Source of the DNA: Sporosarcina sp. E16_8
GTDB taxonomy: Bacteria; Bacillota; Bacilli; Bacillales_A; Planococcaceae
NCBI RefSeq assembly: GCF_017347095.1
Contig: NZ_JADPRZ010000002.1
Coordinates: forward strand, 1-64,000
Direction: 5' to 3'
DNA: 64,000 nt
The position numbers and the translations under genes were made by a program. A model generated the notes under the pieces. The model saw nothing but the letters and a program-made list of their open reading frames with translations. It did no database searches and was not told the DNA's origin. Numbering within the stretch: position 1 is the first letter of the stretch; every line of letters begins with the position of its first letter. Below, piece after piece: positions 45,879-56,405 of the stretch.

Positions 45879-46064
45879 TTTAAAAGCAGCATATTTCAGA
45901 AAAAACGTTTTGGGCTATATAGAGTGTTTTTGCTTATCACGTCTGTTTATTAACTACGTTCTCACATAAAGTAGCCATAAGAAAAGCATAAAAGTCTACA
46001 TTTGCACATGTACATTTCCGGCTCACTTTGCACGAAATGATCACCACACCTTTACCGCACGTTA

Positions 46065-46107
46065 AATATGGGTGGAAATGACTTTGTCATTTCCACCCAT
46101 ATTTTTT
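46065..46107 (+). terminator. Strong terminator after the DUF1648 gene
   Basis: ATATGGGTGGAAATGAC pairs with GTCATTTCCACCCATAT, then TTTTTTC. It lies about 190 nt after the stop of the DUF1648 gene, so that transcript may carry a 3' tail. Confidence 0.88.
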
Positions 46108-46799
46108 CGGTCATCCTGTTGCGACTATCTGTCTCCCGCGTACCTACAATGTTCTAGTGAAAAATGCAACTACTTTGGAAAATATAAGAATAACTTCCTC
46201 TCTAGAGAGGTGGCAAGTACCGGAAGATGAAATTTCGGGCACTTCACCACTTTTAATAAAGCCATCTTTTCTTAATTTAGCAAAGATCATACAAGTAACA
46301 GTGTGACGGTATAGAGAAAGTGACACTACCTTAAATTTAAAAAAGAAATGCTATAGAGAAGGAGTAAGCAGCAAAAAATCCCGTTAATGATAGAGTAGTC
46401 GTTCAGTCCAAGCGATCCGAAAACACCTGTACATAGTGCATCTGGTGTTTTATCACAAAAATTTGCAGTGATTTACTGATTAACTTTGGTCAATCAACAC
46501 ATTTGGATGCTTATGGTTTAATAAATCCCCTGCGTTTGAGAATTGTAAACAGACTCCAAGTGGTAGGTTGTTTTTTGTTTCTTGTTTAACTCGTACAATA
46601 GGTCGGATGGACTGGCGGCGGATAAAAATAGGTGTCAATGGATCGCACAGTACAAACACAATTGAAAATAGTAGAGTTTAAATCAAGATGAATCAAGTGA
46701 GTTTCATTCGTTTGACGTTCATTATCGTGATTAACCTCTTTTCCTCATAATTAATTCCACATTTTATACAACGATCCCCTATAGTTTAACTTAAAACAA
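46108..46799. other. Long intergenic stretch with no identifiable gene
   Basis: About 690 bp hold only short, unconvincing frames; one minus frame (46144-46326) has no clear ribosome site. A weak hairpin, AAAACACC against GGTGTTTT, lies near 46418-46454, but no gene uses it. The stretch may be a decayed gene region. No dispersed repeat of families A or B is seen. Confidence 0.6.
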
Positions 46800-46979
46800 T
46801 TATTCTCCGCCGTTTGTATATTTGTTGTCTCCCATCATATAGTTCCTACTATCCCCTGGCTTAGCGTTTGGATTAGTAGGGGTATGGGGATAATTAATAT
46901 TTTTCTTTCTTCTCCAATCTATTAGCCAAGCTAACGCGAAAAGTAATAGAACGATTACAAGAATTATATACAAAATCAT
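46800..46979 (-). CDS. Putative 59-residue single-TM protein
   Basis: Hand translation starts MILYIILVIVLLLFALAWLI, then DWRRKKNINYPHTPTNPNAK and a polar tail ending in YTNGGE. One strong N-terminal membrane segment is followed by a basic DWRRKK stop-transfer, so the tail probably stays in the cytoplasm. GAGGGAG sits 8 nt before the ATG. No family is recognised. A clear SD and balanced composition make it a likely real small gene. Confidence 0.72.
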   Translation of the reverse strand: MILYIILVIVLLLFALAWLIDWRRKKNINYPHTPTNPNAKPGDSRNYMMGDNKYTNGGE

Positions 46980-47152
46980 CTTGACAGCTCCCTCTCCGTA
47001 TGAAAGTCTTGGCTCTCAAATTATCATTCGTCTATACTCCGTTACTTGAAAGTGATTCCTCTACTACTACTATGCTCGTATTAGCCTGAACATTTCATTA
47101 ATTAGTGATATACACATGATTTACTGTGAAAATCCCCTCATATTTCAAGCAA

Positions 47153-47178
47153 CAAAAAAACCGCACATGGCGGTTTTT
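47153..47178 (-). terminator. Terminator of the ferredoxin-NADP reductase gene
   Basis: AAACCGC pairs with GCGGTTT around a 5-nt loop, with a U run on both sides. Confidence 0.85.
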
Positions 47179-47198
47179 CAATTTACCTTAAACTATAA

Positions 47199-48182
47199 TC
47201 AACCAAAGATACTTGTACTATGAAGTGGCTGCAATCTTGCTTTTGGATCAACATAAGCCTTCGCGTGATTCACTGCGATCGGCGCTTCACCAAGTCCAAC
47301 AGCAATTAACTTTACTTTGCCCTCATAATTCGTAACGTCCCCAGCTGCGTAGATGCCTTCGATGTTTGTCTCCATACGCGTGTTAACCATAATCGAGTTA
47401 CGATCCATTTCTAGTCCCCAATCTTTCAGAGGCCCAAGAGAAGATATATTACCGTAGTTTACAATTAAGTGATCGACGTCAAGACGTTCTTCAGTTCCGT
47501 CTTTTTCTGCCAAGACAATTCCACTGACCTTGCCATCTTCTCCTTCGATCACTTTAACAGCACGGGAAGTTTTCACTTCCACTTTCGATTCCAGCAGTTG
47601 ATTAACGCTCGTCTCATGTGCAGTAAAGCGTTCACGACGGTGAACCAATGTCACAGTTGAAGCGATATCCTCCAGCATAAGTGACCAGTCAACTGCTGAG
47701 TCCCCACCACCACAAACGAGAACATTTTTATCTTTAAAAATGGTTAGATCCTTAATGCTGTAATGAAGCGTGTTCCCTTCAAATTGTACTTCTTCAGGAA
47801 GACCAATCTTACGTGGTTGGAATGCACCGATCCCAGCTGTCAAAAGTATGGTACGTGTCAAATGAACCCCTTTATCCGTTTTGAGAATGAAGTGATCTCC
47901 ATCACGCGTTGCCGACAAAGCCGTTTCTCCAAGAAGGATTTCCGGTTTCGCATAATGAGCTTGCGTTACTAGATTCGCCACGAAATCTTTCGCAAGGATT
48001 TTCGGGAACCCGCCCACATCATATATATCTTTATCGGGATACAGTTCGATCAGCTGACCGCCAAGTTGTGGCAAGCTATCGATGATTTTCACCGACATTT
48101 CCCGCATTCCAGCATAGAACGAAGCGAAGAGTCCTGTTGGTCCCCCACCGATAATTGTAATATCAACGATTTCGTTATTCAT
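47199..48182 (-). CDS. Ferredoxin--NADP(+) reductase, type 2 (YumC-like)
   Basis: A thioredoxin-reductase-like flavoprotein without the redox CxxC, as in B. subtilis YumC; it passes electrons between NADPH and ferredoxin or flavodoxin. FAD-binding GGGPTGLFASFYAGMR is at the N-terminus, NADP-binding VCGGGDSAVDWSLML is in the middle, and the C-terminal IYAAGDVTNYEGKVKLIAVG contacts FAD. ATG 48182 has GGAG at 9 nt and gives 327 residues; five further upstream codons lack a site. Stand-alone between terminators. Confidence 0.92.
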   Translation of the reverse strand: MNNEIVDITIIGGGPTGLFASFYAGMREMSVKIIDSLPQLGGQLIELYPDKDIYDVGGFPKILAKDFVANLVTQAHYAKPEILLGETALSATRDGDHFILKTDKGVHLTRTILLTAGIGAFQPRKIGLPEEVQFEGNTLHYSIKDLTIFKDKNVLVCGGGDSAVDWSLMLEDIASTVTLVHRRERFTAHETSVNQLLESKVEVKTSRAVKVIEGEDGKVSGIVLAEKDGTEERLDVDHLIVNYGNISSLGPLKDWGLEMDRNSIMVNTRMETNIEGIYAAGDVTNYEGKVKLIAVGLGEAPIAVNHAKAYVDPKARLQPLHSTSIFG

Positions 48183-48326
48183 ATGCAAACACTCCAATTA
48201 GATTAGTATCGGATAAAAGTTTTCTTCTCTACCCACTCTACACATTATCTAACAAAATACAATAAAATACACATAATCTGATTTATACAGAACAATTCTA
48301 CTGATTTTGAATTAAAGGTACGCAAC

Positions 48327-48367
48327 AAAAAGCCTGTACACATATTCGATATGTGTACAGGCTTTTT
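48327..48367 (-). terminator. Bidirectional terminator, 48.3 kb
   Basis: AAGCCTGTACACATAT pairs perfectly with ATATGTGTACAGGCTT, with A/U runs on both sides. It ends the small gene at 48376-48657. Confidence 0.92.
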
Positions 48368-48375
48368 ACTTCTTA

Positions 48376-48657
48376 CTATTCACGATGCGTTCTGCAATAC
48401 TCAAGAGCAATTGCTTTCTCGTCATCTTCTAATTCAAAATCAAGAACTTTCTCACTTGAACGCTCAAAGAAGTGATAAGATGCAATACGGCCTTCATCCT
48501 CGTCAATTGCAAAGATTACTCGAAGACCAGTTCCACCTTCAGAATAAAGCTCATCTTCTTCATCAAGATCAATATACAATCGGTATTCATAACGTTCTCC
48601 AGCAATGATCCCTGTAGGATCGTTAATTTTTTTAATAATGTGCTCAGTAATATTCAT
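48376..48657 (-). CDS. Small acidic protein, DUF6509-like
   Basis: A 93-residue acidic protein without signal peptide or membrane segment. It reads NDPTGIIAGERYEYRLYIDL, DEEDELYSEGGTGLRVIFAI and EKVLDFELEDDEKAIALEYC. This fits a small conserved Bacillaceae family I remember as DUF6509 (sometimes mislabelled pullulanase). Function unknown. ATG follows AGAGGTTGG. It lies between terminators and is probably its own unit. Confidence 0.75.
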   Translation of the reverse strand: MNITEHIIKKINDPTGIIAGERYEYRLYIDLDEEDELYSEGGTGLRVIFAIDEDEGRIASYHFFERSSEKVLDFELEDDEKAIALEYCRTHRE

Positions 48658-48762
48658 AGTAGTACCAACCTCTCACTTACAATTTTGGATTCCTCAACAA
48701 TAAAGCTACCATTCATCATAATACATCATTCAACACCAAAAGGGGAAACTTTGGTGCACACC

Positions 48763-51399
48763 TTACTTTTTAATAAATTTAATGAACTCATTTAGGACAA
48801 GAGGCAACAGACTCATAATGGCAATAACTACCCACTCTAAAAATCCTAATGACTGCACACTGAAGACTTTTGCGATTGGACCAACTGACACAATGACCAC
48901 CTGCAAAATGATTCCAAGTAAAATTGAGTAAATTAAGAATTTGTTTTTAAAAATTCCCGCTGTAAATACAGACTTGTCCATCGATCTGAAGTTGAGGGAG
49001 TGAACAAGTTGGGAGAAGCTCAGAGCGATGAAAGCCATTGTCTGGCCATGAACAAGTGCACTTTCTGGAATATCAGATGAAAACAGGGCTAGGAAACTGC
49101 CTGCATACTCACCTGACATATACACTCCAATCATGAAAGCGACGAGTGTAATCGCACCAATCAAAATTCCATTAAAAATTAAAAATGGAATGGATCCTCT
49201 GAATATACTCTCATGCCGGTGTCGTGGTTTTTCTTTCATTACTCCAGGCTCTTCAGGATCCACGCCGAGTGATAGCGCTGGAAATGTATCTGTAACAAGA
49301 TTTATCCACAGAATATGAATTGGACGCAACAGTAACGGCCAGCCTAGCAAAATGGCAGCAAAAAGCGCAATAATTTCACCAAGATTACAGGACAATAGGA
49401 ATATGATGGACTTTTTAATATTGCGGTAAATCGTGCGTCCCTCTTCGACAGCTTTCACGATTGACGAAAAATTATCATCTGTCAAAATCATGTCTGCTGC
49501 ACCTTTTGCAACATCCGTTCCCGTAATCCCCATCGCCACGCCAATATCTGCCGCTTTTAATGATGGTGCATCGTTGACCCCATCCCCTGTCATCGACACT
49601 GTATGATCTTTTGCTTTAAGTGCTTGTACAATCTTCACCTTATGCTCTGGTGAAACACGGGCATAGACATTAATATCTCCGGTTTTTTCTATCAATTGAT
49701 CCCCTGTCATCGAATCAATTGTTTTCCCCTCAATTACTTCGGATTTATGAGTCGCAATTCCTAGTTCTTTCGCTATTGCAAATGCCGTGTCCTGATGATC
49801 GCCGGTAATCATGACCGTTCGAATCCCAGCTTCTTTCGTAACTTTAATCGCGTCTTTCACTTCTTCACGCGGTGGATCAATCATTCCGATAAGTCCTAGG
49901 AATGTCAATCCTTCTTCAGCTTGGTCTAGTTCCATGGCTTTGGCTTCTTCTACAATCTTATAAGCGGAGCCTAATACACGTAACGCTACAGAAGACATCG
50001 TCATTGCCGCTTCCAAGATTGATTGACGGTCGCTTTCATCAAGTATTCTTGGCCCATCAGCCACTTCAATATATGTACACTTCTGTAGGATGCCGTCAAT
50101 AGCTCCTTTCGTATGTGAATAAATTACATCTGCAGATCGATGTACTGTAGTCATTCGTTTCCGGTTTGAATCGAATGGTAACTCCGTGATTCTAGGATAG
50201 TTAACATCCAATTGCTCTTTTTCCAGTCCGGATTCCATCGCTGCTACGACAAGGGCAATTTCTGTTGGATCTCCTGTTTCTCCAGTTTTAGAATACGTCG
50301 CATCATTACACAATGCGATATTCTCAAACAACAGTTTTTGTATAGGATTTTTAAGATTGACTTTACTTAACTCGTTTAAAGTCCCATCTGCAAAAAACGT
50401 TGTAACCGTCATCCTATTTTGAGTTAATGTCCCAGTTTTATCAGAACAGATAACATCCACAGAGCCTAGCGCTTCCACAGCAGGGAGTTTACGGATGATG
50501 ACGTTTTGCTTTATCATCCGTTGAACGCCGATTGCAAGAACGATTGAAACGATTGCAGGCATCCCCTCTGGTATTGCTGCGACAGCAAGGCTGACCGCTA
50601 ACATAAACATTTCCAAATAGCCACGCCCTTGAAGTACGCCAATCGTAAATATGACGACACAGATGGCAACAGCCGCAATGCCAAGATATTTACCTAATTG
50701 GGCAAGGCTTTTCTGAAGTGGTGTCTCGTCGTCCACTTCTTGGTCAAGCATGGTAGCTACTTTCCCTATTTCCGTTTTCATGCCTGTTGCAATGGCAATT
50801 CCTGTTGCACGTCCATATGTAGTCAATGTCGACATGAAGGCCATGTCTTTTCGATCTCCAATTGGCATTGAGAGCTCTCCAGTAAAATATGCGTCCTTTT
50901 CAACAGGAACGGATTCGCCCGTCAATGCCGCCTCTTCAATTTTCAAATTCACCGATTCAATCAGTCTTAAATCACATGGAACATACCTGCCAGCATCAAG
51001 AAGAATTACATCACCTGGAACGACTTCTTCCGATGGTATCTCTTTTTGGACGCCGTCCCTTCTTACAAGTGCTTTAGGTACTGCCATATTTTTCAACGCT
51101 TGAAGCGCTTCCTCTGCTTTCGATTCCTGGACGACCCCCACAATGGCATTGATGATTACGACCAATCCAATAATAATAGAGTCAGCCACTTCCCCAAGTA
51201 TTCCGGAAATAACAGCAGCAACGATTAGTACATAAATTAACACATTATTGATTTGCGCAAAAATCCGCTGTAACAACGAACGGCTTTTACTTCCCGTAAG
51301 TTTATTCGCCCCGTATTCATTCAGCCTTTTATCCGCTTCCTCTGTACTTAATCCAATTAACACATCCGTATCCATCAATTGCTTAGTTCCATTTTGCAT
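48763..51399 (-). CDS. yloB: P2A-type cation-transporting ATPase (Ca2+)
   Basis: An 878-residue P-type ATPase of SERCA/PMR1 form, likely to pump Ca2+ out of the cytoplasm. The phosphorylation site is [14 protein letters not shown] (Asp near 320), the actuator has [12 protein letters not shown], the hinge [20 protein letters not shown], and the transport-site segments are [16 protein letters not shown] (TM4) and [23 protein letters not shown]. Ten TM helices are expected. The symbol follows B. subtilis YloB, a Ca2+ ATPase of similar size. No ORF partners. Confidence 0.9.
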   Translation of the reverse strand: MQNGTKQLMDTDVLIGLSTEEADKRLNEYGANKLTGSKSRSLLQRIFAQINNVLIYVLIVAAVISGILGEVADSIIIGLVVIINAIVGVVQESKAEEALQALKNMAVPKALVRRDGVQKEIPSEEVVPGDVILLDAGRYVPCDLRLIESVNLKIEEAALTGESVPVEKDAYFTGELSMPIGDRKDMAFMSTLTTYGRATGIAIATGMKTEIGKVATMLDQEVDDETPLQKSLAQLGKYLGIAAVAICVVIFTIGVLQGRGYLEMFMLAVSLAVAAIPEGMPAIVSIVLAIGVQRMIKQNVIIRKLPAVEALGSVDVICSDKTGTLTQNRMTVTTFFADGTLNELSKVNLKNPIQKLLFENIALCNDATYSKTGETGDPTEIALVVAAMESGLEKEQLDVNYPRITELPFDSNRKRMTTVHRSADVIYSHTKGAIDGILQKCTYIEVADGPRILDESDRQSILEAAMTMSSVALRVLGSAYKIVEEAKAMELDQAEEGLTFLGLIGMIDPPREEVKDAIKVTKEAGIRTVMITGDHQDTAFAIAKELGIATHKSEVIEGKTIDSMTGDQLIEKTGDINVYARVSPEHKVKIVQALKAKDHTVSMTGDGVNDAPSLKAADIGVAMGITGTDVAKGAADMILTDDNFSSIVKAVEEGRTIYRNIKKSIIFLLSCNLGEIIALFAAILLGWPLLLRPIHILWINLVTDTFPALSLGVDPEEPGVMKEKPRHRHESIFRGSIPFLIFNGILIGAITLVAFMIGVYMSGEYAGSFLALFSSDIPESALVHGQTMAFIALSFSQLVHSLNFRSMDKSVFTAGIFKNKFLIYSILLGIILQVVIVSVGPIAKVFSVQSLGFLEWVVIAIMSLLPLVLNEFIKFIKK

Positions 51400-51628
51400 T
51401 TTCCAGTTCCCTCCGTATACCTTTTCAACACCCTATCTGTCCGGTTGTTGAAATCTACTTACATACCTTACCTTTTTTCTATTTCTATGTGTTAGTGCAT
51501 AAAACTCTTTTACAAGCCTTTTTGACAAAGTGCATGAAATACGCACATTTCTTTTGCAATATTCCGGAACTTCGTGAACAATATAAAGAGTGAAGTAATT
51601 CACTAGTAAACTAGCGGGAGGAATCTTT

Positions 51629-53326
51629 TTGATTAAATTTGAAGAATATCAATACACAAAGCTTAATATGGCAGAAGTAAAACTAAATTTTGATACGTTG
51701 CTACAGGAATTCCGTTCCGCAAGTTCTTATGACCAGCAAAACGAAGTCATTGAGAAGATAAACACGATTGGCAAAGACTACTCAACAATGGCCAACCTTG
51801 TCTATATCCGTGCTTCCATCGATACAAACGATGAGTTTTATCAGAAAGAACGCGATTATTTCGATGAAATCGGACCAGAGTACCAAGAACTTCAAACCGC
51901 TTATTACAAAGAACTTGTATCCACTCCTTTCAGAGCACAACTCGAAGAGAAATGGGGTACTCAACTATTTGCTTTAGCCGATAACGCCATAAAATCGTTT
52001 TCTCCAGAAATTGTTGGTCTGTTGCAAAAAGAAAACAAACTAACTTCCGATTACTCGAAACTCGTCGCATCTTCACAAATCGATTTTGATGGAAAAACAC
52101 TAACACTTGCTCAAATGGGGCCTTACGCAGAATCAACGGACCGTTCCGTTCGTAAATCAGCCATGGAAGCGTCATACAAATTCTACGCTGATAATGGTGA
52201 AAAGTTCGATGAAATCTATGATAAACTTGTTAAACTCCGTCATGAAATCGCGACGACACTAGGTTATAAAAACTTTGTCGAACTTGGTTACCTACGAATG
52301 GACCGTATCGACTATGATGCCAATATGGTTAAAAAATTCCGTGATCAAGTGCGTGATCATATCGTACCGCTTGCAAGCCGCCTGTATACGCGTCAGGCTG
52401 AACGGATAGGCGTTGACGAGTTGAAGTATTATGATCAATCCTTAGACTTCCTTACAGGCAACGCGACACCACAAGGCCCTCCTGACTGGATCATTGAAAA
52501 CGGAAAAAAGATGTATGCTGAACTTTCACCTGAAACGGATGTATTTTTCAAATTCATGACAGAAAAGAACTTACTGGACGTCGAGGCGAAGACTGGAAAA
52601 GAAGCGGGCGGTTATTGCACATTCATCGATAATTATGATTCGCCTTTCATCTTTTCTAATTTCAACGGAACGTCTGGTGATATCGATGTGTTAACACATG
52701 AAGCCGGGCACGCATTCCAAGTATTCTCTAGCCAAAATATTGGTATACCTGAATATCTGTGGCCTACATCTGAAGGGGCAGAAATCCACTCAATGAGTAT
52801 GGAATTCTTCACATGGCCTTGGATGGAACTCTTCTTCAAAGAACAAACGGATAAATACAAATTCGCACACCTAAGCAGTGCTTTGCTCTTTTTACCATAT
52901 GGAGTCGCAGTCGATGAATTCCAACATGTCATCTATGAAAACCCTGAAATGACAGCTGCAGAACGTAAAGCAGCATGGAAAAAAATCGAGAATATCTATC
53001 TACCTATGCGGGATTACGATGGCATTGAGTACTTGGAATCGGGTGCTATTTGGCAGCGTCAGGGTCACATTTATGAGAGCCCATTCTATTATATCGATTA
53101 TACACTTGCACAAATATGTGCGTTCCAATTTTGGAAACGCTCATTTGAAGACCGTGATGCGGCATGGAAAGATTATTTACATCTTTGCACACTCGGTGGT
53201 TCAAAATCATTTACAAAACTAGTCGCCGAAGCGAACTTAATCTCACCTTTTGAAGACGGCTGCGTTGAGTCTGTCATTGGAACAATCGAGTCATGGCTCG
53301 ATTCGATTGATGATAAAGCGCTTTAA
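51629..53326 (+). CDS. M3-family oligoendopeptidase
   Basis: A 565-residue zinc peptidase of the M3 (thimet/PepF) family. The zinc motif is VLTHEAGHAFQVFSSQ (HEAGH near residue 357), and the third ligand lies in TSEGAEIHSMSMEFF (Glu). The N-terminal helical part (1-200) covers the active-site channel. It probably degrades short peptides in the cytoplasm. It starts at TTG with GGGAGGA upstream. At 565 residues it is the shorter M3 form, not the about 600-residue PepF. Confidence 0.93.
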   Translation: MIKFEEYQYTKLNMAEVKLNFDTLLQEFRSASSYDQQNEVIEKINTIGKDYSTMANLVYIRASIDTNDEFYQKERDYFDEIGPEYQELQTAYYKELVSTPFRAQLEEKWGTQLFALADNAIKSFSPEIVGLLQKENKLTSDYSKLVASSQIDFDGKTLTLAQMGPYAESTDRSVRKSAMEASYKFYADNGEKFDEIYDKLVKLRHEIATTLGYKNFVELGYLRMDRIDYDANMVKKFRDQVRDHIVPLASRLYTRQAERIGVDELKYYDQSLDFLTGNATPQGPPDWIIENGKKMYAELSPETDVFFKFMTEKNLLDVEAKTGKEAGGYCTFIDNYDSPFIFSNFNGTSGDIDVLTHEAGHAFQVFSSQNIGIPEYLWPTSEGAEIHSMSMEFFTWPWMELFFKEQTDKYKFAHLSSALLFLPYGVAVDEFQHVIYENPEMTAAERKAAWKKIENIYLPMRDYDGIEYLESGAIWQRQGHIYESPFYYIDYTLAQICAFQFWKRSFEDRDAAWKDYLHLCTLGGSKSFTKLVAEANLISPFEDGCVESVIGTIESWLDSIDDKAL

Positions 53327-53330
53327 AAGA

Positions 53331-53352
53331 ACAACAACGCCGGAGTCTGGAC
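53331..53352. repeat. Short end fragment of repeat family A
   Basis: ACGCCGGAGTCTGGACGTGG matches the right end of family A (compare GTTGGAGTCTGGACG at 42475-42489). The rest of the element is absent. Confidence 0.6.
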
Positions 53353-53413
53353 GTGGAATATCACCTTTCGCAGGTTATCCACAGGCCAATATTTTTATAA
53401 TCTCCTGAGCAAC

Positions 53414-53462
53414 GAAGATCGAGGCTGTCCCGAAACTTTAGGACTACCTCGATCTTTTTCTT
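53414..53462 (+). terminator. Terminator of the M3 peptidase gene
   Basis: AAGATCGAGG pairs with CCTCGATCTT over an inner GTCC/GGAC stem, followed by TTTTCTT. Confidence 0.85.
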
Positions 53463-53483
53463 ACCTATTCACAATTTTAAGAA

Positions 53484-55163
53484 TCACATTAAACCTACAG
53501 CATTTCCTTGTGAATCGATATCCATGTGAAGGGCTGCAGGCGTTTTCGGCAACCCGGGCATCGTCATAATATCCCCTGTCAAGCAGACAAGGAATCCTGC
53601 TCCAAGTTTCGGAGTGATTTTTCTAACAGTAATGGTAAATCCTTCAGGGCGCCCAAGTTTTTTCGGATCATCTGAAAATGAATACTGCGTTTTAGCCATA
53701 CAAATCGGTAATATACTCCAGCCGTTGTTCTCGATGTCTTTAAGATTTTTTAAGGCTTGATCCGTAAATACAACACCCAATCCACCATAAACTTTTTGAA
53801 CAATGGCTGTAATTTTATCATTTACAGATTGTTCTACATCATAGAGTGGAGCGAAGTTATTCGGTTCATCTAGAAGCTCCAAAACTTCTTGCGCCAACGC
53901 AACACCGCCTTCTCCGCCGCGCTCCCAGACATCTGTGAGCGCTATCCTTATGTCGTTTTCCTCACACCATTCAAAAATGACTTCCAGTTCAGCGGCAGTG
54001 TCCGTGATAAACTTGTTTAACGCAACGACCGGCTGGACACCGAATGCACGAATGGTATCTATATGCTTAGCCAAGTTTACCATTCCGTCAGTGACAGCTT
54101 GAACATTCTCCTCTGCAAGCTGATTTTTCGGAACTCCACCATGCATTTTAAGCGCACGTACTGTTGCCACAATGACAACCGCATCAGGTGAGAATCCACC
54201 TTGTCGAGCTTTTATATTCATGAATTTCTCAGCACCTAAATCTGCACCGAATCCAGCTTCTGTAACGACGATATCAGCAAGTTTACGTGCAGTGTTTGTT
54301 GCAATTAATGAGTTACAGCCGTGCGCAATGTTTGCAAAGGGTCCTCCATGAATAAGTGCCGGAGTCCCTTCAATTGTCTGCACAAGGTTTGGTTTGAATG
54401 CTTCTTTCAGTAGAAGTACCAATGCCCCTTGGACACCAAGGTCTCGTACCGTAACTGCCTCTTTGTCATACGTATAACCGATAACGATACGTGCAAGTCT
54501 TTCTTTCAAGTCTTGTAGGCTTGTCGCCAAACAGAAAACCGCCATAATTTCAGATGCGACCGTAATATCGAAACCATCTTCTCTCGGAACTCCTTGTGTA
54601 GGACCGCCGAGCCCAATAGTTATGTTACGCAATGCGCGATCATTCATATCTAAGACACGTTTCCAAGTAATTCTCCGCGGGTCAATCCCGAGTAGGTTTC
54701 CGTGATGAAGATGGTTATCTATCAGTGCACTAAGCGCATTATTCGCAGTCGTGATTGCATGAATATCACCATTAAAATGCAAATTAATTTCTTCCATTGG
54801 CAGCACCTGAGCATAACCACCACCTGTAGCCCCACCCTTCATCCCCATAACGGGCCCAAGGGATGGTTCGCGTAATGCAATCATCGTTTTCTCTCCGAGC
54901 TTTGAAAGGGCGTCAGCAAGCCCTACGGTGACAGTTGACTTTCCTTCCCCCGCCGGTGTTGGACTGATTGCCGTAACAAGTACAACTTTCCCTTCCCTGC
55001 TAGTCCCAGTTAACTTCGTTACATCAATTTTCGCTTTAAATCTACCGTATGGTTCGACCGCCTCTTCGGGTATGCCTGCTTCTTTGGCTATCGTCCAAAT
55101 CGATTTCATCGTGGCTTGTGATGCTATTTGTAAATCAGTTAGTGGCGATACTTTTTTTGTCAT
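53484..55163 (-). CDS. fhs: Formate--tetrahydrofolate ligase
   Basis: It makes 10-formyl-THF from formate, ATP and THF, feeding one-carbon metabolism. The 559-residue protein has the ATP loop [40 protein letters not shown], and the family segments [34 protein letters not shown] and [21 protein letters not shown]. subtilis lacks this gene as far as I recall, but it is common in Planococcaceae. It stands alone. Confidence 0.97.
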   Translation of the reverse strand: MTKKVSPLTDLQIASQATMKSIWTIAKEAGIPEEAVEPYGRFKAKIDVTKLTGTSREGKVVLVTAISPTPAGEGKSTVTVGLADALSKLGEKTMIALREPSLGPVMGMKGGATGGGYAQVLPMEEINLHFNGDIHAITTANNALSALIDNHLHHGNLLGIDPRRITWKRVLDMNDRALRNITIGLGGPTQGVPREDGFDITVASEIMAVFCLATSLQDLKERLARIVIGYTYDKEAVTVRDLGVQGALVLLLKEAFKPNLVQTIEGTPALIHGGPFANIAHGCNSLIATNTARKLADIVVTEAGFGADLGAEKFMNIKARQGGFSPDAVVIVATVRALKMHGGVPKNQLAEENVQAVTDGMVNLAKHIDTIRAFGVQPVVALNKFITDTAAELEVIFEWCEENDIRIALTDVWERGGEGGVALAQEVLELLDEPNNFAPLYDVEQSVNDKITAIVQKVYGGLGVVFTDQALKNLKDIENNGWSILPICMAKTQYSFSDDPKKLGRPEGFTITVRKITPKLGAGFLVCLTGDIMTMPGLPKTPAALHMDIDSQGNAVGLM

Positions 55164-55266
55164 GTCTGCCCCACCTTTTTTATTTTAAGTATACCCCAGA
55201 TTTATCCAATGGCAGGGATATCTCAATGAGTTTTGTATGACATCATTAAACAACTGAAGTGCTACG

Positions 55267-56250
55267 TCAGTTCGTTACTTGCAGTACTACTTTTCCAAAC
55301 TGCTTACCCTCTTCAATATAGTCAAATGCCTCTGCCGCTTCGTCCAATTTGAACACTTTATCAACAATTGGGTGTGTCCCATATTTTTCGACATGCCTAA
55401 TCATGTCTCGCAGCTCTTCTCTACTCCCTAACGTAGATCCGAAAAGTTGGTACTGTCCATAGAAAAACGCACGTAAATCCAAGTCGACTGTATCGTCAGT
55501 CGTTGCACCAAACACGACAATACGCCCACCTTTTTTCAATAAACTAAGCGAACGATTAAACGTCGCCCGACCTACACTTTCGATAACGAGGTCAATCGTC
55601 TCTCCTTCTAGCTCCTTATTCCAATCGCTATTCGTATCTAGAGCGATGTCTGCGCCAAGTTCAAGGGCCTGTTTGCGCTTAGTTTCACTGCGCGAAGTGA
55701 CAATCACACGTGCCCCAACATTTTTGGCGAATGAAATAAGATACGTAGCTACTCCACCGCCGGCACCTGGAATGAAAACTGTATCGCCCGCTTTCAATCC
55801 CCCTTTAGTAAATAGTGCGCGATAGCCTGTTAACCCTGCTAACGAAAGGACTGCTGCCTCAACCCATGTCAAGTGAGCAGGTTTCCTTTCAATCTGTTCA
55901 ACCGAAATAGCAATCTTCTCTGCAAATGTCCCATTATCAGGCATTCCTAAAATATCAAAATCTACCGGTGGCGCATCACTATTTTCAAACCAACGTAGCG
56001 AAGGATTAATCATCACTTCATCCCCTACCGCAAACGCCGTTACCCCTGCACCTATTGACTCGATAACTCCCGCGCCGTCAGATCCTAGCGTCAACGCTTG
56101 TGCCTCATCCCCCCTACGTCCAGGTATGTATAAGTCTCGGCGGTTCAACCCGGCCGCCCGAATTGCAACGATGACTTCACCGCTTGCTGCAACTGGTTCT
56201 TTCATGTTGGCTATTTTCAACTGCCCGTATTCATGGATAAATGCTTTCAT
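55267..56250 (-). CDS. Medium-chain dehydrogenase/quinone reductase-like protein (YogA-like)
   Basis: A 327-residue medium-chain dehydrogenase/reductase. The GroES-like N-terminal domain has GLNRRDLYIPGRRGDEAQAL and LGSDGAGVIESIGAGV; the NAD(P) fold has FIPGAGGGVATYLISFAKNVGARVIVTSRSE (positions about 150-185). The cysteines expected for structural zinc are missing, so it is probably a zinc-free quinone-oxidoreductase type. Substrate unknown. ATG 56250 has AAAGG at 9 nt; the earlier ATG overlaps that site. Confidence 0.88.
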   Translation of the reverse strand: MKAFIHEYGQLKIANMKEPVAASGEVIVAIRAAGLNRRDLYIPGRRGDEAQALTLGSDGAGVIESIGAGVTAFAVGDEVMINPSLRWFENSDAPPVDFDILGMPDNGTFAEKIAISVEQIERKPAHLTWVEAAVLSLAGLTGYRALFTKGGLKAGDTVFIPGAGGGVATYLISFAKNVGARVIVTSRSETKRKQALELGADIALDTNSDWNKELEGETIDLVIESVGRATFNRSLSLLKKGGRIVVFGATTDDTVDLDLRAFFYGQYQLFGSTLGSREELRDMIRHVEKYGTHPIVDKVFKLDEAAEAFDYIEEGKQFGKVVLQVTN

Positions 56251-56336
56251 CTTGATCATCCTTTCTTAAGTGCACACTACCTCTATCATACCTTAATAGC
56301 CAACACTTTTCACACTCTTCAAAATTGCGAACAAAG

Positions 56337-56391
56337 TAAAAGAAGGCGAGAAACCAATTAGACTTTTAATAGGTTTCTTGCCTTCTTTTTC
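56337..56391 (-). terminator. Terminator of the AGCS symporter
   Basis: AGAAGGC-AGAAACC pairs with GGTTTCT-GCCTTCT; U runs lie on both sides. It separates the symporter from the dehydrogenase-like gene. Confidence 0.88.
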
Positions 56392-56405
56392 ATTAAATTA
56401 ATTTT

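Noticed and set aside
46144..46326. 60-codon minus-strand frame
   Set aside because: No convincing SD, no recognised family and an unusual composition; possibly part of a decayed gene.
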